64,000 nt of DNA, taken from the NCBI RefSeq assembly GCF_900103455.1, contig NZ_FNHI01000010.1, positions 62,001 through 126,000 on the forward strand, read 5' to 3'. The translations under genes and the position numbers were made by a program. The notes under the pieces are model-generated. The model worked only from the letters and a program-made list of their open reading frames with translations, did not search any database and had not been told where the DNA came from. Positions 61,489-64,000 of this stretch are shown here, piece after piece (position 1 is the first letter of the stretch; each line of letters starts with the position of its first letter). The stretch is from Streptomyces wuyuanensis (lineage in GTDB: Bacteria > Actinomycetota > Actinomycetes > Streptomycetales > Streptomycetaceae).

Positions 61489-62648
61489 CGCTTCCCCCTC
61501 CGCATGCCGAGCCGCATCGTCGCGACGATCTCCCGCTGCACCTCGCTCACCCCGCCCCCGAACGTGTTGATCTGCGCCGCCCTGTTCATCCGCTCCAGCC
61601 CCCCGTCCCCCGCGGCGCCCGGTGAACCGGCCCTCACCAGCCCCGCCTCGCCCGTGATTTCCTGGCACATCCGATACACCTCGACGGCCGATTCGGTTCC
61701 CGCGAACTTCACGCCGCTCGCGTCCCCCGGGGTGAGCCGGCCCGCCGCCACGTCCCCCACCAGACGCCAGCTGAGCAGGCGCGTCGCCGCGAGTCGGGCA
61801 TGCGCCTCGGCCATCCTCGAGCGCACCCAGGACTCGTCAATCGCACGCACACCCGTCACCGGATCGGGCGTACGGGCCCGCTCCAGCGCAGCCGCCGCGA
61901 AGTCCTCCGCCTGCATGCCGATCGCGGCGAGCGCCACCCGCTCGTGGTTGAGCTGGCTGGTGATGAGCCCCCAGCCGCCGTTCTCCTCGCCGACGAGGTT
62001 CGCGGCGGGCACCCGGATGCCGTCGTAGTACGTCGCCGTCGTCGTGAGCCCGCCGACCGTCTCGATCGGGGTCCAGGAGAACCCCGGCGCGTCGGTGGGC
62101 ACCAGGACGACCGAGATGCCCCGGTGCCGCGGTGCCTCGGGGTCGGTCCGGCAGGCCAGCCAGATCCAGTCGGCGTTCTGGGCGTTGGAGGTGAACACCT
62201 TCTGACCGCTGATGAGCCAGTCGCCGCCGTCCCGCACCGCCTTCGTGCGGAGCGCCGCGAGATCCGTACCGGCCTCGGGCTCGCTGTAGCCGATGGCGAA
62301 GACGAGCTCGCCGCGCAGGATCCTGGGCAGGAAGAACGCCTTCTGCTCCTCCGTGCCGTAGGTCATCAGCGTCGGGCCGACCGTGTTCAGCGTGACCATG
62401 GAGACGGGCGCGCCCGCGCGGTACGCCTCGTCGAAGAAGACGAACTGCTCGTCGGCGCCGCGGCCCTGCCCGCCGTACTCGGCGGGCCATCCCAGGCCCA
62501 GCAGGCCGTCGGCACCGATGCGCCCGAGCAGCCGGCGCTGCTCCGCCGGGTCGTCGGCGGCCGGGGGACCGTCCGGCATGAGAGCGCGGAAGTAGGAGCG
62601 GAGTTCGGCGCGCAGCCGCTGCTGGCGCTCTGTCGGGGCGAGGTGCAC
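61485..62648 (-). CDS. Acyl-CoA dehydrogenase, first subunit (ChsE1/FadE28-like)
   Basis: A 387-aa acyl-CoA dehydrogenase: TERQQRLRAELRSYFRALMP, GWPAEYGGQGRGADEQFVFF, FAIGYSEPEAGTDLAALRTK, GQKVFTSNAQNADWIWLACR, VGEENGGWGLITSQLNHERV. The C-terminal NTFGGGVSEVQREIVATMRL stands where YEGTSEVQ normally puts the catalytic Glu; here it is Gly. This supports a heteromeric ChsE-type enzyme with the active Glu elsewhere or on the partner. GTG 62648 starts the operon, 52 bp after a palindromic operator. Confidence 0.87.
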   Translation of the reverse strand: MHLAPTERQQRLRAELRSYFRALMPDGPPAADDPAEQRRLLGRIGADGLLGLGWPAEYGGQGRGADEQFVFFDEAYRAGAPVSMVTLNTVGPTLMTYGTEEQKAFFLPRILRGELVFAIGYSEPEAGTDLAALRTKAVRDGGDWLISGQKVFTSNAQNADWIWLACRTDPEAPRHRGISVVLVPTDAPGFSWTPIETVGGLTTTATYYDGIRVPAANLVGEENGGWGLITSQLNHERVALAAIGMQAEDFAAAALERARTPDPVTGVRAIDESWVRSRMAEAHARLAATRLLSWRLVGDVAAGRLTPGDASGVKFAGTESAVEVYRMCQEITGEAGLVRAGSPGAAGDGGLERMNRAAQINTFGGGVSEVQREIVATMRLGMRRGKR

Positions 62649-62699
62649 GGCGGCGGCCTCCCGGGCGGCGCAGGGGGATTCAGGCGCAGGAGCAAGGTT

Positions 62700-62716
62700 T
62701 CTGACTGTCCGTCAGA
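62700..62716. promoter_or_regulatory. Palindromic operator TCTGAC-TGTCC-GTCAGA
   Basis: A 6-bp inverted repeat with a 5-nt spacer, 52 bp before the first gene of the igr-like operon. On the coding strand it reads TTATCTGACGGACAGTCAGA, a TetR-type pattern often seen in front of acyl-CoA dehydrogenase genes. No regulator gene lies within the window next to it. Confidence 0.65.
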
Positions 62717-62928
62717 TAACTCGGGATGTCAAGGTCACGAACACCTGCCGCCACCGCCCCGGGCAGACACCCGGGTGCCTCCGGGGCGCGACCGGGACAC
62801 TCGCACCTCCCCTGCCCCGCCCGCCCCGGACCGGCCCGAAAAACGGCGAACGGCCCGCGCGCCGATGCCGGAGCACCGCCGCGCAGGCCGTCCTTCACCC
62901 CTCGGTCACCCCTCCCCGGCCGACGCCC

Positions 62929-63240
62929 CTACCAGAGCGGCAGGAAGGTGATCGCGATGTTCTCGTTCGACTGGTCGATCGCCGTGAAGGCCGAACCGTT
63001 CACGCTGGCGGTGTTGTTCTGGTTGGACGCGCCGGCTCCGGTGGCCACCTGCTGGGTGGTCGTCGAGTTGCCGAGGTTGTGCCCACCCACCCCACTGCCG
63101 CTGATGGTGGCCACGGCGGCGTTCGATCCGTCGCCCGCGAAGGCCCCGTTGTCGGCGTGCGCCACACCGGCGAAGAGGGCGGCCGCCAGCGGCAGCGCGG
63201 CGACGGCGGCCAGAGCGCGGGCGGTACGGATGCTTGCCAT
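62929..63240 (-). CDS. Small secreted Asn/Gln/Ser/Thr-rich protein
   Basis: A 103-aa exported protein with a signal peptide (ALAAVAALPLAAALFAGVAH, cleaved at AHA-DN). The mature 75 residues have no Cys and little charge: AVATISGSGVGGHNLGNSTT, TQQVATGAGASNQNNTASVN, and FTAIDQSNENIAITFLPLW. The composition and the S/T-x-N/Q spacing recall surface-fibre or curlin-like proteins; it is neither chaplin nor rodlin by motif. ATG 63240 has GGAGGA 7 nt upstream. A GC-rich hairpin lies just after the stop (62849-62893). Confidence 0.82.
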   Translation of the reverse strand: MASIRTARALAAVAALPLAAALFAGVAHADNGAFAGDGSNAAVATISGSGVGGHNLGNSTTTQQVATGAGASNQNNTASVNGSAFTAIDQSNENIAITFLPLW

Positions 63241-63579
63241 GTCGATTCCTCCGAAGCTTGGGAAGTGCACCGGGAATCGGCGCACCAGGCGTGCGGAACT
63301 ACGGCTGGAAACAGGGCGGTTGGCCGGCCGCCCGGTCGATCTTCACGACGTCGCGCATCCAGAGTTGCCCAGCGGATCTCCGGCGAACCACCTCGCAGGC
63401 GGCGATTCGCCCTCAAGCGTGAGGACATGGCGGTAAACCACCGCCAGGCCGCGAACCTCGCAGCTCAACTGCCCGACGGCGACAAAACCCCGCCACTCAC
63501 CAGAGGAAAAGCGTTACGGCACATTTTCGGCCAATCTCCCCCTCTTCCCTTACTCGAACATTCGTACGAACATGGAGCC
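63241..63579. other. Divergent intergenic region
   Basis: About 340 bases between the divergent genes. TTCGTACGAA (63561-63570) is a 10-bp palindrome 10 bp before the primase-polymerase start. The rest (63300-63540) has lower GC than the flanks and no supported gene or motif. Confidence 0.45.
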
Positions 63580-64000
63580 ATGGCCATCACCGACCGGCAC
63601 ACCGCCACCCTGGCCCTCGCCCACGCGCTCTCCGCCGCCGAGCGCGGGCTCCCCGTGATTCCCCTGTCCCCCACGAAGCTCCCCGCCCTGCCGTCACCGC
63701 ACCGCATGGACCGGGAGCCGGCCCGCTGCCGGGGCGAGTGCGGTCTGCCCGGCCACGGCGTGCACGACGCCACGGCCGACCCCGCCGCCGTGCGCGCGCT
63801 CTTCTCGGCCGCGCCCTGGGCCACGGGGTACGGCATCGCCTGCGGCCGCCCGCCCCACCATCTGATCGGCGTCGACCTGGACACCAGGACCGCCGCCACC
63901 GGCACCACGGACTCGGCCGCGGCCCTGCGGCAGCTGGCGCTCCGGCACCTGTTCACGATCCCGGAGACGGTCACCGTCATCACCCCGAGCGGCGGCCGCC
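63580..64000 (+). CDS. Bifunctional primase/polymerase N-terminal-domain protein, partial
   Basis: The first 140 codons of a gene running off the window end. It begins MAITDRHTATLALAHALSAA, ERGLPVIPLSPTKLPALPSP. The prim-pol signature is AAPWATGYGIACGRPPHHLI followed by GVDLDT, in which the two Asp residues are the likely metal ligands. It has a His/Cys cluster (ARCRGECGLPGHGVHD) that may bind zinc. It resembles Streptomyces proteins annotated as bifunctional DNA primase/polymerase. ATG 63580 is chosen; an upstream ATG at 63572 is out of frame. Confidence 0.82.
   Translation, partial: MAITDRHTATLALAHALSAAERGLPVIPLSPTKLPALPSPHRMDREPARCRGECGLPGHGVHDATADPAAVRALFSAAPWATGYGIACGRPPHHLIGVDLDTRTAATGTTDSAAALRQLALRHLFTIPETVTVITPSGGR

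Noticed and set aside
63545..63580. LexA box upstream of the primase-polymerase gene
   Set aside because: CGAAC half-sites occur, but the CGAAC-N4-GTTCG arrangement is absent; only the palindrome TTCGTACGAA is present.

Overview
The window is high-GC actinobacterial chromosome, almost certainly Streptomyces. GTG starts, GGAGG-type ribosome binding sites, 4-bp ATGA/GTGA overlaps and very GC-rich third codon positions are typical of that genus. So are an SSI-type protease inhibitor, an adjacent pair of SigB-like sigma factors and an ECF sigma factor next to a DGPF protein. From memory, the order purC ... purD-dnaX ... upp ... tadA ... two SigB-like sigma genes matches the S. coelicolor core chromosome around SCO4071-SCO4034. 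Most of the window is therefore conserved core with local insertions and decay. I see no prophage, IS element, integrase or CRISPR array.

Layout. 1-2945: the end of an ABC transporter with a DesK/DesR-like two-component pair. 2968-3984: tRNA-Gly, then purC. 4161-9287: a dimethylformamidase-like protein, an M48-like membrane protein without a catalytic motif, and purD. 9349-12211: dnaX, SRP RNA and tRNA-Ser(GGA). 12345-12963: two abutting decayed genes (oxidoreductase and TetR). 13035-17178: a DUF899 protein, a one-TM protein with a highly charged repeat tail, a large divergent intergenic region with a Crp-type site, and a secreted CAP-domain protein. 17433-23969: DGPF/ECF42-like pair, beta-propeller, methyltransferase, HhH-GPD protein and secreted M28 aminopeptidase. 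24024-29303: HerA-like ATPase, a ParB-like mini-protein, LytR_C protein, upp, tadA with its partner, and tRNA-Ser(CGA). 29753-33290: small membrane protein, the sigF/sigN-like pair and two envelope proteins.

33455-40431 holds two drug-efflux-type units with visible operators. One is MarR-MFS-YceI, in which the transporter carries three carboxypeptidase-regulatory-like repeats and the YceI protein carries one. The other is an MFS-TetR operon with paired operators in its leader. 40454-46231: a GT39 membrane glycosyltransferase, a GT2-GtrA fusion and an OmpR-type two-component system. 46411-50017: amidohydrolase, DUF2797 protein, a decayed beta-propeller/Ig gene, a small acidic protein, tRNA-Arg(ACG) and tRNA-Ser(GCT). 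50253-57782: SSI inhibitor, a 1338-aa PAS/kinase-like/receiver-like protein whose phosphotransfer residues have been lost, an acyl-CoA ligase with a TetR-type operator, and a SigE-family sigma factor.

57932-62648 is a tightly overlapping five-gene operon: acyl-CoA dehydrogenase, MaoC-DUF35, acyl-CoA dehydrogenase, MaoC, thiolase-like Ltp2. Its gene order matches the mycobacterial igr cholesterol side-chain operon. A palindromic operator sits in front of it. The window ends with a small Asn/Gln-rich secreted protein and the start of a primase-polymerase gene.

No single element is clearly an unknown system. The best candidates for new biology are the igr-like operon, the transporter/YceI shared-domain pair, the degenerate sensor scaffold and the conserved small proteins. 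All functional statements come from reading the sequence; no database search was run.
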